This document shows, piece after piece, positions 14,169 to 21,436 of a stretch of 24,480 nt of DNA. The DNA comes from an uncultured Frankineae bacterium (GTDB lineage Bacteria; Actinomycetota; Actinomycetes; Mycobacteriales; SCTD01): contig CADCUE010000253.1 in NCBI GenBank assembly GCA_902805805.1, forward strand, positions 1 to 24,480, written 5' to 3'. How positions within the stretch are numbered: the first letter of the stretch is position 1; the number at the start of each line of letters is the position of its first letter. The notes under the pieces are model-generated. The model did not search any database, was not told the DNA's origin, and saw only the letters and a list, made by a program, of their open reading frames with translations. Made by a program: the position numbers and the translations under genes.

Positions 14169-14401
14169 GTGCTCTCTCCCTGGTTCGTCTGCTGGGCTCC
14201 GCGCCGACTGGGCGTGCGGAGGCGCTCTGGTCGTGTCTCGACAGCGCCTTGCCCCCCGGTGCGGCCGCAGAACCGTCCCGCGCACGCTCCGGAGTGCCGT
14301 GGGCGGCGTCGACGGCTGTGCGAACGGTGCGGTGCGCAGCGCGACGGTGGTGCAGTTGCGAACGAGTGGCAGGAAGCGACAGGGTCCACTAGCCTCCAGA
14401 C
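14169..14401. other. Divergent intergenic region, DUF3618 / metal transporter
   Basis: 233 bases without a gene. It holds a ribosome site for DUF3618 at the left end and the -10 element TAGCCT at the right end. An 8-base direct repeat TGCGAACG occurs at 14319-14326 and 14357-14364. No AT-rich palindrome of the kind bound by Zur or other Fur-family metal regulators is visible. Confidence 0.4.
14390..14395 (+). promoter_or_regulatory. -10 element of a leaderless promoter for the metal transporter operon
   Basis: TAGCCT ends 6 bases before the GTG at 14402, with no ribosome site between, consistent with a leaderless start. Confidence 0.5.
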
Positions 14402-15412
14402 GTGCTCCTGCCCCGGCTCACGGCCTCTCTTGCGACCCTCACGGCGTGCGCCGCGGTCGCCGGCTGCACCTCGTCCGCCGCCGACAGCGGGCCGTCGTCG
14501 GACGGCCGGCTGAGCGTCGTCACGACCGTCGCCCCGCTCACCTCGATCGTGGCCAACGTCGCCGGCGACGCCGCCGTCGTCCGCGGCATCGTCCCGGAGG
14601 GGACCAACAGCCACACCTTCGAGCCGGCGCCCCAGGTCGCCGGGACGATGGAGGACGCCGACGTGGTGTTCGTGAACGGCCTGCAGCTCGAGGAGCCGAC
14701 CCTCGAGCTGGCCGAGGAGAACGCCCCGGACGACGCCGCGATCGTGCAGCTCGGCGACGAGGTCCTGCCGGAGCAGGACTACCTGTACGACTTCTCGTTC
14801 CCCGAGGCCGACGGCAAGCCCAACCCGCACCTGTGGACCGACCCCACCTACGCGGTCAAGTACGCCGAGGTGGTGCGCGACACCCTCGTCGAGCAGGACC
14901 CGGACAACGCCGAGACCTACCGGACCAACGCCGCCGCCTTTCTCGCCAAGGCCGAGGCGCTGTCCGAGGCGCTCGAGGCCGACCAGGCGTCGCTGCCCCC
15001 GAGCCGCAGGCTGCTGCTGACCTACCACGACGCCTACGCCTACTTCGCCAGGACCTACGGCTGGGAGGTGGTGGGCGCGGTGCAGCCGTCGAACTTCGAG
15101 GACCCGCAGCCCAAGGAGATCGCCCGTCTGATCGACCAGGTGCGCGAGCGGAAGGTTCCGGTGATCTTCGGCTCCGAGGTGTTCCCCTCGGCCGTCCTGG
15201 AGCAGATCGCCGACGAGACCGGTGCCCGGTACGAGGAGACGCTCCGCGACGACGACCTGCCCGGCGAGCCGGGCGATCCGGAGCACTCCTGGCTGGGCCT
15301 CATGCGCTACGACTACGTCACGATGATCAAGGGGTTGGGCGGCAGCACGTCGGCGCTCGAGGCGCTCGACGTCTCCGACGTCGTCCCGGACACCGCGCGG
15401 TACCCCCAGTGA
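14402..15412 (+). CDS. Zinc/manganese ABC transporter substrate-binding lipoprotein (ZnuA/TroA family)
   Basis: 336 aa. A signal peptide ends in a lipobox (VAGC, Cys22), so it is an extracellular lipoprotein. It belongs to cluster A-I metal-binding proteins. Candidate metal ligands are His71 (NSHTFEP), His143 (NPHLWTDP), His209 (TYHDAYAYF) and Asp283/284 (LRDDD). Their spacing matches H67/H139/E205/D280 of PsaA, with His in place of Glu at the third site, as in TroA. That favours a zinc-type or mixed Zn/Mn site over a strict manganese site. The start GTG follows a TAGCCT -10 element by 6 bases. The stop overlaps the ATPase GTG (GTGA). It is the first gene of a complete three-gene importer. 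Confidence 0.92.
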   Translation: MLLPRLTASLATLTACAAVAGCTSSAADSGPSSDGRLSVVTTVAPLTSIVANVAGDAAVVRGIVPEGTNSHTFEPAPQVAGTMEDADVVFVNGLQLEEPTLELAEENAPDDAAIVQLGDEVLPEQDYLYDFSFPEADGKPNPHLWTDPTYAVKYAEVVRDTLVEQDPDNAETYRTNAAAFLAKAEALSEALEADQASLPPSRRLLLTYHDAYAYFARTYGWEVVGAVQPSNFEDPQPKEIARLIDQVRERKVPVIFGSEVFPSAVLEQIADETGARYEETLRDDDLPGEPGDPEHSWLGLMRYDYVTMIKGLGGSTSALEALDVSDVVPDTARYPQ

Positions 15413-16212
15413 CCGGCCCGCGCGCGGGCTTCCCCCTGGTCGAGGTCTCCGGGGCCAGCTTCGGCTACGACGGCGTCCCGGTGCTGTCCGACGTCAGCCT
15501 GGCCGTGCACGCGGGGGCCTTCACCGGCATCGTCGGACCGTCCGGCAGCGGCAAGACCTCGCTGCTGCGCCTGCTGCTCGGCACGGCCCGGCCGCAGCGC
15601 GGCTCCGTGCACCGCTCCCCCGGCGTCGCGGTGTCGTACGTCCCGCAGCTGGAGACGGTGGACTGGAACTTCCCCGTCACCGTGGCCGAGTGCGTCCTGA
15701 TGTCGCGGCCGACCCGGCGGCTGCTGCCCTGGGCCACCCCGGCCGAGAAGCGGGACGTCGCAGCGGTGCTCGACCAGCTCGGGATCGGCGAGCTCGCGTC
15801 CCGCCACATCCGCGAGCTGTCCGGGGGCCAGCAGCAGCGCATGTTCCTGGCCCGGGCGCTCCTGCGACGCCCGGCCCTGCTGCTGCTCGACGAGCCGACC
15901 TCGGGCGTCGACGTCGGCACCCGCCACGAGGTCCTGCACCTGCTCGACGACCTCAACCGGGACGGGCTGGCCATCGTCCTCACGACGCACGACCTCAACG
16001 GGATGGCGGCGCACCTGCCGCACCTGGTCGCCCTGCACCGCAGGGTGATCGCCGCCGGTCCGCCGAGCGAGGTCATCGTCCCCGACGTGCTCGAGCGGAC
16101 GTTCGGCGCGCGCATGGAGGTCCTCCAGCACCTGGGCATGCCGGTCGTGGTCGACGGCGGCGAGCAGCTGCCGCTGCGGGTGGTGGGCTCCGTGGGGTCG
16201 GCGGCCGGATGA
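15409..16212 (+). CDS. Zinc/manganese ABC transporter ATPase (ZnuC/MntB type)
   Basis: 267 aa cytosolic ATPase of the metal importer. Motifs: Walker A GPSGSGKT (residues 43-50), Q-loop Q80 in YVPQLETVDWNFPVTV, a typical metal-importer Q-loop, signature LSGGQ (137-141), Walker B LLLLDE (157-162) and H-loop His194 in TTHDLNGM. It is coupled at both ends: GTG overlaps the binding-protein stop (GTGA), and its own stop overlaps the permease start (ATGA). The C-terminal 40 residues (LEVLQHLGMPVVVDGG region onward) extend beyond the core ATPase domain. Nothing is missing. Confidence 0.94.
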   Translation: MTGPRAGFPLVEVSGASFGYDGVPVLSDVSLAVHAGAFTGIVGPSGSGKTSLLRLLLGTARPQRGSVHRSPGVAVSYVPQLETVDWNFPVTVAECVLMSRPTRRLLPWATPAEKRDVAAVLDQLGIGELASRHIRELSGGQQQRMFLARALLRRPALLLLDEPTSGVDVGTRHEVLHLLDDLNRDGLAIVLTTHDLNGMAAHLPHLVALHRRVIAAGPPSEVIVPDVLERTFGARMEVLQHLGMPVVVDGGEQLPLRVVGSVGSAAG

Positions 16213-17096
16213 CGCTCTGGCAGACGCTGCTGGACCCCTTCGGCTACGAGTTCTTCGTCAAGGGGCTGGCGGCGGCGGTCCTGGCCGGCGCGCTGTGCGG
16301 CCTCATCGGCGTGTTCGTGACGCTGCGCGGGATGAGCTACATCGGTCACGGCCTGTCCCACGCGATCTTCGGGGGGTACGCCGCTGCGCCGCTGATCGGC
16401 GTGCCGATCCTGCTGGGCGCCGGGCTGTGGGGGCTGGCCAGCGCGCTGGCCATCAACGCCGTGGCCCGCAGCCGGCGCATCGGCGCCGACGCCGCGATCG
16501 GGGTGGTGACCACGGCGTCGTTCGCCCTCGGCGTGGCCCTGCTGACGCGTTTCGGGAACCAGGGACCGTCCTTCGACGCCCTGCTGTTCGGCAGCATCAA
16601 CGGCGTCTCGCGCTCGGACCTCCTGCTGCTGACCGGAGCGCTCGTCTTCGCCGTGCTGGTCTTCACGGTCGGCTACCGCGCGTTCCTGTTCTCCAGCTTC
16701 GACCCCGAGGTCGCCGACGTGTCCGGTGTCTCGGTGCGCCGGACCGAGGCGATGCTCATGGTCGTGCTGTCGCTGTCCATCCTGGCCACGCTCCAGATCA
16801 TCGGCGTGACGCTCGTCGCCGCGACGCTGGTCATCCCCGCCGTCGTGGCGCGGATGGCGTGCGACTCGTTCAGCCGGATGCTGTGGATCTCCACGTCCCT
16901 GGGCGCCGCGGCCGGTGCTGTCGGGATGTACCTGTCCTTCCAGCTCGAGATCCCGTCCGGCACGACGATCGTGCTGGTGAACGCGCTGGCCTTCCTGGTC
17001 GTGCTCGTCGTCACCGGCGGGCGGGCCCTGCGCCGCACCGCCGGGCTCGACGACCACGCCGCGACGCCGGCGCCGCTCGTCGCCGCCGGCCGCTGA
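16209..17096 (+). CDS. Zinc/manganese ABC transporter permease (ZnuB/ABC-3 family)
   Basis: 295 aa integral membrane protein with about eight hydrophobic helices. Family signatures include CGLIGVFVTLRGMSYIGHGLSHAIFGG near residue 30 and GVTLVAATLVIPAVVARM near residue 205. It forms the membrane channel of the importer with the lipoprotein at 14402 and the ATPase at 15409. Its ATG overlaps the ATPase stop (ATGA). Bcp follows 24 bases later with its own ribosome site and may share the transcript. Confidence 0.94.
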   Translation: MTLWQTLLDPFGYEFFVKGLAAAVLAGALCGLIGVFVTLRGMSYIGHGLSHAIFGGYAAAPLIGVPILLGAGLWGLASALAINAVARSRRIGADAAIGVVTTASFALGVALLTRFGNQGPSFDALLFGSINGVSRSDLLLLTGALVFAVLVFTVGYRAFLFSSFDPEVADVSGVSVRRTEAMLMVVLSLSILATLQIIGVTLVAATLVIPAVVARMACDSFSRMLWISTSLGAAAGAVGMYLSFQLEIPSGTTIVLVNALAFLVVLVVTGGRALRRTAGLDDHAATPAPLVAAGR

Positions 17097-17120
17097 CGTC
17101 CGGACCACCTGAGGAGCCCG

Positions 17121-17603
17121 ATGGCCGCCACACCGCGTCTCGAGCCGGGCACGCCGGCCCCCGACTTCACCCTGCCCGACGCCGACGGCCGGCCCGTCTC
17201 GCTGCGCGACCTGCGCGGGCGCAAGGTCGTGCTCTACGTCTACCCGGCCGCCGCGACACCCGGCTGCACGACCCAGGCGTGCGACTTCCGCGACAGCCTG
17301 TCGTCGCTGCAGGCGGCGGGCTACGAGGTCGTCGGCCTGTCGCCGGACCCGCCCGCCGCGCTCGCGCGCTTCCGCGACGACCAGTCCCTGACCTTCCCGC
17401 TGCTGTCCGACCCGTCGAAGCAGGTGCTGACGGCCTACGGGGCGTACGGCGAGAAGAGCCTGTACGGCAAGACGGTCGTCGGCGTCCTCCGCTCGACGTT
17501 CGTGGTCGACGAGTCGGGCGTCCTGACGTCGGTGGCGTACGCCGTCAAGGCCAAGGGGCACGTGGCCAAGCTGCGCCGCGAGCTGGGCCTCGACGACGCG
17601 TAG
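17121..17603 (+). CDS. bcp: Thioredoxin-dependent thiol peroxidase, Bcp/PrxQ type
   Basis: 160 aa peroxiredoxin that reduces hydrogen peroxide and organic hydroperoxides with electrons from thioredoxin. Start PAPDFTLPDADGRPVSLRDLRGRKVVLYVYP is typical. The active site TPGCTTQACDFRD has the peroxidatic Cys49 and, five residues on, the resolving Cys54, matching the atypical 2-Cys pair C45/C50 of E. coli Bcp. The ATG at 17121 has GAGGAG just upstream. It sits immediately after the metal importer, 24 bases from its stop, so it may be co-transcribed and link metal supply with peroxide defence (inference). Confidence 0.95.
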   Translation: MAATPRLEPGTPAPDFTLPDADGRPVSLRDLRGRKVVLYVYPAAATPGCTTQACDFRDSLSSLQAAGYEVVGLSPDPPAALARFRDDQSLTFPLLSDPSKQVLTAYGAYGEKSLYGKTVVGVLRSTFVVDESGVLTSVAYAVKAKGHVAKLRRELGLDDA

Positions 17604-17606
17604 AAC

Positions 17607-17645
17607 TGCTCAGGTGCTCGCCGCGGTCTGCCGCCAGGCTGAGCA
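17607..17645 (+). promoter_or_regulatory. Inverted repeat between bcp and the YiaA/B gene
   Basis: TGCTCAG (17607-17613) pairs perfectly with CTGAGCA (17639-17645), with a GC-rich 25-base loop. It lies directly after the bcp stop and ends one base before the next ATG. It could be a bcp terminator or could fold over the YiaA/B start. CAGGCT (17635-17640), 6 bases before ATG, may be a weak -10 element. Confidence 0.35.
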
Positions 17646-17646
17646 C

Positions 17647-17940
17647 ATGACCTCGACGACGCCCCCAGCCCCTCTCGGCAACACCCCGGCCTTCTTCGCC
17701 CAGGCAGCGATCTCCTTCGGAGTCGCCGCGGTGGCGGTGGGCATCGGCATCACCTACCTGCCCGTCGACCGCTGGATCCGGGCCTTCCTCGCCATCGGCT
17801 GCCTGTTCCTCGTCAGCTCGGCCTTCACGCTGGCCAAGTGCGTCCGGGACCACCAGGAGGCGTCCGCCGGTGTGCTCACCCGTGCCGACCAGAACCGCCT
17901 CGTGCAGCTGCTCGACCAGCGGGACCGCTCCGCCGCCTGA
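17647..17940 (+). CDS. YiaA/YiaB two-helix membrane protein
   Basis: 97 aa. It contains the YiaA/YiaB two-helix domain: [56 protein letters not shown], with membrane helices at about residues 17-38 and 46-63 joined by the conserved YLPVDxWxRAF turn. It is a small inner-membrane protein of unknown function. The ATG at 17647 is preferred over an in-frame GTG at 17614, which would lie inside the hairpin; there is no strong ribosome site. The cytosolic tail (residues 64-97) is charged and helical. It precedes the tRNA gene by 60 bases. Confidence 0.88.
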   Translation: MTSTTPPAPLGNTPAFFAQAAISFGVAAVAVGIGITYLPVDRWIRAFLAIGCLFLVSSAFTLAKCVRDHQEASAGVLTRADQNRLVQLLDQRDRSAA

Positions 17941-17961
17941 GGCGGGCGCCTCGCGGACCGC

Positions 17962-17990
17962 CTGCCCTCGGCCCCGCTGGGCCGTACGCT
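17962..17990 (+). promoter_or_regulatory. Promoter of tRNA-Leu
   Basis: -35-like CTGCCC (17962-17967), a 17-base spacer, -10 TACGCT (17985-17990). Transcription would start a few bases before the mature tRNA 5' end at 18001. Confidence 0.55.
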
Positions 17991-18000
17991 CTGCCGATCG

Positions 18001-18083
18001 GCGCGCGTGGCGGAACGGCAGACGCGCCAGGCTTAGGTCCTGGTACCCGAACGGGTGTGGGGGTTCGAATCCCCCCGTGCGCA
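18001..18083 (+). tRNA. tRNA-Leu, anticodon UAG
   Basis: 83 bases without an encoded CCA. The acceptor stem GCGCGCG pairs with CGTGCGC (one G-U). The anticodon arm is CCAGG-CTTAGGT-CCTGG, giving anticodon TAG (UAG), which reads CUA/CUN leucine codons. There is a long class II variable arm with stem ACCCG-AA-CGGGT. The T arm is GGGGG-TTCGAAT-CCCCC. Discriminator A is at 18083. No attachment-site duplication or integrase is visible next to it. Confidence 0.95.
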
Positions 18084-18097
18084 CAGCAGGTGCCACC

Positions 18098-18103
18098 TAG
18101 CCT
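18098..18103 (+). promoter_or_regulatory. -10 element of a leaderless promoter for the epimerase/decarboxylase gene
   Basis: TAGCCT ends 7 bases before the ATG at 18111. A -35 element, if used, would lie inside the 3' end of the tRNA gene. Confidence 0.45.
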
Positions 18104-18110
18104 CATCGTC

Positions 18111-19058
18111 ATGGCGAGGACTGTGGTGACCGGCGGCGCCGGCTTCTTGGGATCGCACCTGTGCGAGCGGCTGCTGGCCGCGGGCGACGAGGTGGTCGCC
18201 CTGGACAACTTCCTGACCGGAACACCGACCAACGTCGAGCACCTGCTCGAGCACGACGGCTTCCGGCTGGTCAAGACCGACGTCACGGAGTACGTCCACG
18301 TGCCCGGCCCGGTCGACCGGGTGCTGCACTTCGCGTCGCCCGCCTCGCCGATCGACTACCTCATGCTGCCCATCGAGACCATGAAGGTCGGCTCCCTGGG
18401 CACCCTGCACGCGCTCGGGCTGGCCAAGGAGAAGGGCGCGCGCTTCCTGCTCGCGTCGACGTCGGAGACGTACGGCGACCCGCAGGTCCACCCGCAGCCG
18501 GAGTCGTACTGGGGTCACGTCAACCCGGTCGGTCCGCGCGGCGTCTACGACGAGGCCAAGCGCTTCGCCGAGGCGCTGACCATGGCCTACCGGCGCACCC
18601 ATGCCGTCGACACCGCCATCGTGCGGATCTTCAACACGCACGGCCCCCGGATGCGCCCCAACGACGGGCGTGCCATCCCGGCCTTCGCCTCCCAGGCGCT
18701 CACCGGGCAGCCCATCACCGTCGCCGGCGACGGCAGCCAGACGCGCTCGATCATCTACGTGGACGACCTGATCACGGGCGTGCTCGCCCTGCTGGACAGC
18801 GATCTGGCCGGACCCGTCAACATCGGCAACCCGCACGAGACCTCCGTGCTGCACCTCGCCGAGACGATCAGGGCGCTGACCGGGTCGCAGAGCGAGATCG
18901 TCTTCATCGACCGCCCGGTGGACGACCCGACCGTCCGCCAGCCCGACATCACCCTGGCCCGCACCGAGCTCGGCTGGGAGCCGGCCGTCGGCTTCGAGGA
19001 AGGGCTGTCCCGCACGCTCGCGTGGTTCGGCGCGCACCCGGCGCTGGTCGCCGGCTGA
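18111..19058 (+). CDS. NAD-dependent UDP-glucuronate decarboxylase-like protein (UXS type)
   Basis: 315 aa extended short-chain dehydrogenase. GGAGFLG (residues 8-14) binds NAD, and the catalytic Tyr146/Lys150 pair is in [12 protein letters not shown]. Segments [65 protein letters not shown] and [18 protein letters not shown] are those of UDP-glucuronate decarboxylases, which make UDP-xylose. A dTDP- or UDP-sugar epimerase or dehydratase of the same clan is the alternative. UDP-xylose or a related sugar would feed polysaccharide or natural-product glycosylation; no glycosyltransferase is adjacent. The ATG start follows a TAGCCT -10 element by 7 bases. It is convergent with soxR. Confidence 0.87.
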   Translation: MARTVVTGGAGFLGSHLCERLLAAGDEVVALDNFLTGTPTNVEHLLEHDGFRLVKTDVTEYVHVPGPVDRVLHFASPASPIDYLMLPIETMKVGSLGTLHALGLAKEKGARFLLASTSETYGDPQVHPQPESYWGHVNPVGPRGVYDEAKRFAEALTMAYRRTHAVDTAIVRIFNTHGPRMRPNDGRAIPAFASQALTGQPITVAGDGSQTRSIIYVDDLITGVLALLDSDLAGPVNIGNPHETSVLHLAETIRALTGSQSEIVFIDRPVDDPTVRQPDITLARTELGWEPAVGFEEGLSRTLAWFGAHPALVAG

Positions 19059-19095
19059 CGCAGCCGTCCGGGGGCGGGACGCGTGGGGCGCCGCC

Positions 19096-19557
19096 TCACG
19101 GGCTGGGCCGGCGCAGCGACCGGGCGAGGTAGCGGGCGCCGGGTCCCTGCGCGCCGGCGGCGTCCTGGGGGTTCGACAACGCGCACGTCCGCAAGGACAG
19201 GCAGCCGCAGCCGATGCAGCCGGTCAGCCCCTCCCGCAGCTGCTGCAGCGCAGCGATCTGCTCGTCCAGCCGCGCGCGCCAGGAGTCGGACAGGCGCCGC
19301 CAGTCGGCCTTGGTCGGGGATCGGCCGGCCGGCAGCCCGGCGAGCGCCGCGCGGACCTCCTCCAGCGAGAGCCCGACGTTGGAGGCGGCCCGGACGAACG
19401 CCAGCCGCCGCAGGACGCTGCGCGGGTAACGGCGCTGTCCCCCGCTCGTCCGCGACGCGGTGAGCAGGCCCTCCCGCTCGTAGAAGCGCAGGGCCGAGGT
19501 GGCGAAGCCGGACCGCTGGGCCACCTCCCCGATCGTCAGCAGGTCCTGACCGTCCAC
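19096..19557 (-). CDS. soxR: SoxR-type redox-sensing MerR regulator
   Basis: 153 aa. MerR-type DNA-binding start (LTIGEVAQRSGFATSALRFYEREGL), a dimerisation helix, then the cluster motif CIGCGCLSLRTC. Its cysteines at residues 114, 117, 119 and 125 have exactly the spacing of the four [2Fe-2S] ligands of E. coli SoxR. Oxidation of the cluster by redox-active compounds switches the bound promoter on. The GTG at 19555-19557 is chosen for the AGGAG ribosome site; the frame is open further upstream. It is divergent from the dehydrogenase at 19617 across a 59-base gap that contains a MerR-type operator. In actinobacteria SoxR usually responds to natural quinones and phenazines rather than running a soxS cascade. 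Confidence 0.93.
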   Translation of the reverse strand: MDGQDLLTIGEVAQRSGFATSALRFYEREGLLTASRTSGGQRRYPRSVLRRLAFVRAASNVGLSLEEVRAALAGLPAGRSPTKADWRRLSDSWRARLDEQIAALQQLREGLTGCIGCGCLSLRTCALSNPQDAAGAQGPGARYLARSLRRPSP

Positions 19558-19578
19558 GACCGCTCCTCGCTGGGCCAG

Positions 19579-19609
19579 TTGACATGAAGTTGACTTCAAC
19601 TTGCAGCAT
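19579..19609 (+). promoter_or_regulatory. SoxR-regulated promoter and operator
   Basis: -35 TTGACA (19579-19584), a 19-base spacer, -10-like CAGCAT (19604-19609). The spacer holds the palindrome AAGTTGA-CT-TCAACTT (19587-19602), with perfect 7-base arms. A 19-20 base spacer with the operator centred between -35 and -10 is the hallmark of MerR-family-activated promoters. The -10 ends 7 bases before the ATG at 19617. Confidence 0.7.
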
Positions 19610-19616
19610 GCGGCAC

Positions 19617-20348
19617 ATGACCTCATCACACAACCCCCCTGCCGACCGGCCTCCCGTCGCCCTCGTGACCGGCGCCTCGCGCGGACTCGGCCACGCCCTC
19701 ACCTCCGCTCTCGTGCTGCGCGGCTGGCACGTCGTCGTCGACGCACGCGACGGCGACCGGCTGGCCCGCGCGGTCGCCGCGCTGCCGGACCCGTCCGCGG
19801 TCACCGCGATCGCGGGCGACGTCACCGACGACGCCCACCGGGCAGCGCTCACCGCCGCCGTGTCGTCGCGCGGCGGTCTCGACCTGCTGGTCAACAACGC
19901 GAGCGTGCTCGGCCCGAGCCCGCTGCCGCCGCTGGCCACCCACCCGCTGCCGGAGCTGCTCGAGGTGTTCGAGGTCAACGCCCTCGCACCGCTGGCCCTG
20001 GTGCAGCTGCTCGTCCCGGCGCTCGAGGCCCGTCGTGGAGCGCTGGTCAATCTCTCGTCGGACGCCGCCGTGGAGGCCTACGCGGGCTGGGGCGGCTACG
20101 GCGCCGCCAAGGCCGCGCTCGACCGGGCCTCCGCGGTGCTGGCCCTCGAGCACCCGCGGCTCGGCGTCTACGCCTTCGACCCGGGCGACATGGCCACCGA
20201 GCTGCACCAGCTCGCCGATCCCGGCGCGGACCTGTCCGCCCTCCCCCGCCCGGCCGACGTCGTGCCGGCCCTGCTCCGCCTGCTCGACCAGCGGCTGCCC
20301 AGCGGCCGCTACCGCGCGTCCGACCTGACCGCGGCGGTCCCGGCGTGA
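19617..20348 (+). CDS. Short-chain dehydrogenase/reductase, probable SoxR target
   Basis: 243 aa classical SDR. NAD(P)-binding TGASRGLG (residues 18-25), structural NNAS, catalytic Ser147/148, Tyr161 and Lys165 (GYGAAKAAL). Arg22 after the second position of the glycine motif favours NADPH (inference). Start: ATG at 19617, placed 7 bases after the -10; the upstream in-frame ATGs at 19584 and 19608 lie within the promoter. The SoxR operator directly upstream suggests induction by redox-active compounds. Reductases and dehydratases are among known actinobacterial SoxR targets. The substrate is unknown. The stop overlaps the QueA-like start (GTGA), so both are in the SoxR-controlled unit. Confidence 0.9.
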   Translation: MTSSHNPPADRPPVALVTGASRGLGHALTSALVLRGWHVVVDARDGDRLARAVAALPDPSAVTAIAGDVTDDAHRAALTAAVSSRGGLDLLVNNASVLGPSPLPPLATHPLPELLEVFEVNALAPLALVQLLVPALEARRGALVNLSSDAAVEAYAGWGGYGAAKAALDRASAVLALEHPRLGVYAFDPGDMATELHQLADPGADLSALPRPADVVPALLRLLDQRLPSGRYRASDLTAAVPA

Positions 20349-21394
20349 CCGCGCTGCTGCCCGACCCCGCGGTCCGCTTCGCGCTGCCGGCCGGCGCCGA
20401 GGCGGCCGCGCCGCCGGAGCGACGGGGACGGGCCCGCGACGACGTGCGCCTGCTCGTCACCGGTCCGGCCGGGGTGTCGCACCGGCGGTTCCCGGACCTG
20501 CCGGAGCTGCTGCAGCCGGGTGACCTCGTCGTCGTGAACACCTCCGCCACGCTGGCCGCGGCGGTCGACGGCGCCCGGGGGCCGCACCCGACCCCGGTGC
20601 ACGTGTCGGCCCTGCTCGACGACGGCAGCTGGGCGGTGGAGCTGCGGCGGCCCGACGCACGCGGCCCCGACCTGTCGGCGAGCGCCGGCGAGGACGTCTC
20701 GCTGCCCGGCGGGCTGGTCCTGCGGCTGCGGGAGCCGTACCCGGACCCCGCCGCGGCGCAGACGCGGCTGTGGCGGGCGGTCCCGTCGCGTCCGGCGGAG
20801 CTGCTGCCCTACCTCGCACAGCACGGCCGTCCGGTGGCGTACGGCTACCTGTCCGGGCGCTTCCCCCTGTCGGACTACCAGACGGTCTTCGCCACCGAAC
20901 CGGGGAGCGCGGAGATGGCCAGCGCCGGCCGGCCCTTCACCGCGGAGCTCGTCGTGCGCCTCGTGGTGCGCGGTGTCGTCGTGGCGCCGGTCGTCCTGCA
21001 CGCCGGGGTCTCGAGCCCGGAGCTGCACGAGCCGCCCCTGCTCGAGCGCTTCGCGGTGCCCGCGACCACCGCCCGGCTGGTGAACGCCACCCGGGCGGCC
21101 GGCGGGCGCGTCGTGGCCGTCGGCACCACCGTCACCCGCGCGCTGGAGTCCGCCGCAGCCGAGGACGGCACGGTCGCGCCCGTCCGGGGGTGGACCGACC
21201 TGGTGCTCGGCCCGCACCGCCCGGCGCGGGTGGTCACCGGTCTGGTGAGCGGGCTGCACGCCCCGCAGGCGAGCCACCTGCTGCTGCTCGAGGCCGTGGC
21301 CGGCGCGGACGCCGTGCGCAGGGCGTACGACGCGGCGGTGGCCGAGCGCTACCTGTGGCACGAGTTCGGCGACTCGTCGCTGTTCCTGCCGTGA
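20345..21394 (+). CDS. QueA-family protein (S-adenosylmethionine:tRNA ribosyltransferase-isomerase-like), divergent
   Basis: 349 aa, near the length of QueA. Family landmarks: RDDVRLLV, HRRFPDLPELLQPGDLVVVNTSATLAA, DYQTVFATEPGSAEMASAGRPFT, VAVGTTVTRALESAA and a C-terminal YDAAVAERYLWHEFGDSSLFLP. QueA transfers and rearranges the ribosyl group of SAM onto 7-aminomethyl-7-deazaguanine in tRNA to form epoxyqueuosine. Compared with canonical QueA, APTAGLHF is AEMASAGRPF and the late NFHLP is GLHAP, so substrate contacts differ. No tgt, queC-queF or queG gene is present here. Its GTG overlaps the dehydrogenase stop, which places it under the SoxR-type promoter. It may act on another substrate; the true activity is unknown. 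Confidence 0.82.
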   Translation: MTALLPDPAVRFALPAGAEAAAPPERRGRARDDVRLLVTGPAGVSHRRFPDLPELLQPGDLVVVNTSATLAAAVDGARGPHPTPVHVSALLDDGSWAVELRRPDARGPDLSASAGEDVSLPGGLVLRLREPYPDPAAAQTRLWRAVPSRPAELLPYLAQHGRPVAYGYLSGRFPLSDYQTVFATEPGSAEMASAGRPFTAELVVRLVVRGVVVAPVVLHAGVSSPELHEPPLLERFAVPATTARLVNATRAAGGRVVAVGTTVTRALESAAAEDGTVAPVRGWTDLVLGPHRPARVVTGLVSGLHAPQASHLLLLEAVAGADAVRRAYDAAVAERYLWHEFGDSSLFLP

Positions 21395-21400
21395 GCCGGG

Positions 21401-21428
21401 GCTGCGCGGTCCCAGCGGCGGTCGCAGC
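21401..21428. terminator. Possible bidirectional terminator hairpin
   Basis: GCTGCG (21401-21406) and CGCAGC (21423-21428) are perfect inverted arms in the 42-base gap between the convergent QueA-like and rdgB genes. The loop is long (16 bases) and there is no T-run. Confidence 0.3.
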
Positions 21429-21436
21429 GCCCGGTC

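Noticed and set aside
15465..17561. 698-codon minus-strand frame opposite the metal importer
   Set aside because: The plus strand carries three intact coupled transporter genes and bcp; the antisense frame has no recognisable domain.
18001..18111. tRNA-Leu as an integration site for a mobile element
   Set aside because: There is no integrase, no repeated tRNA 3' end and no change in composition downstream; a core metabolic gene follows at once.
19584..19616. Earlier ATG starts (19584, 19608) for the dehydrogenase
   Set aside because: Both fall inside the SoxR operator or -10 region, upstream of the predicted transcription start, and add residues not expected before the SDR fold.
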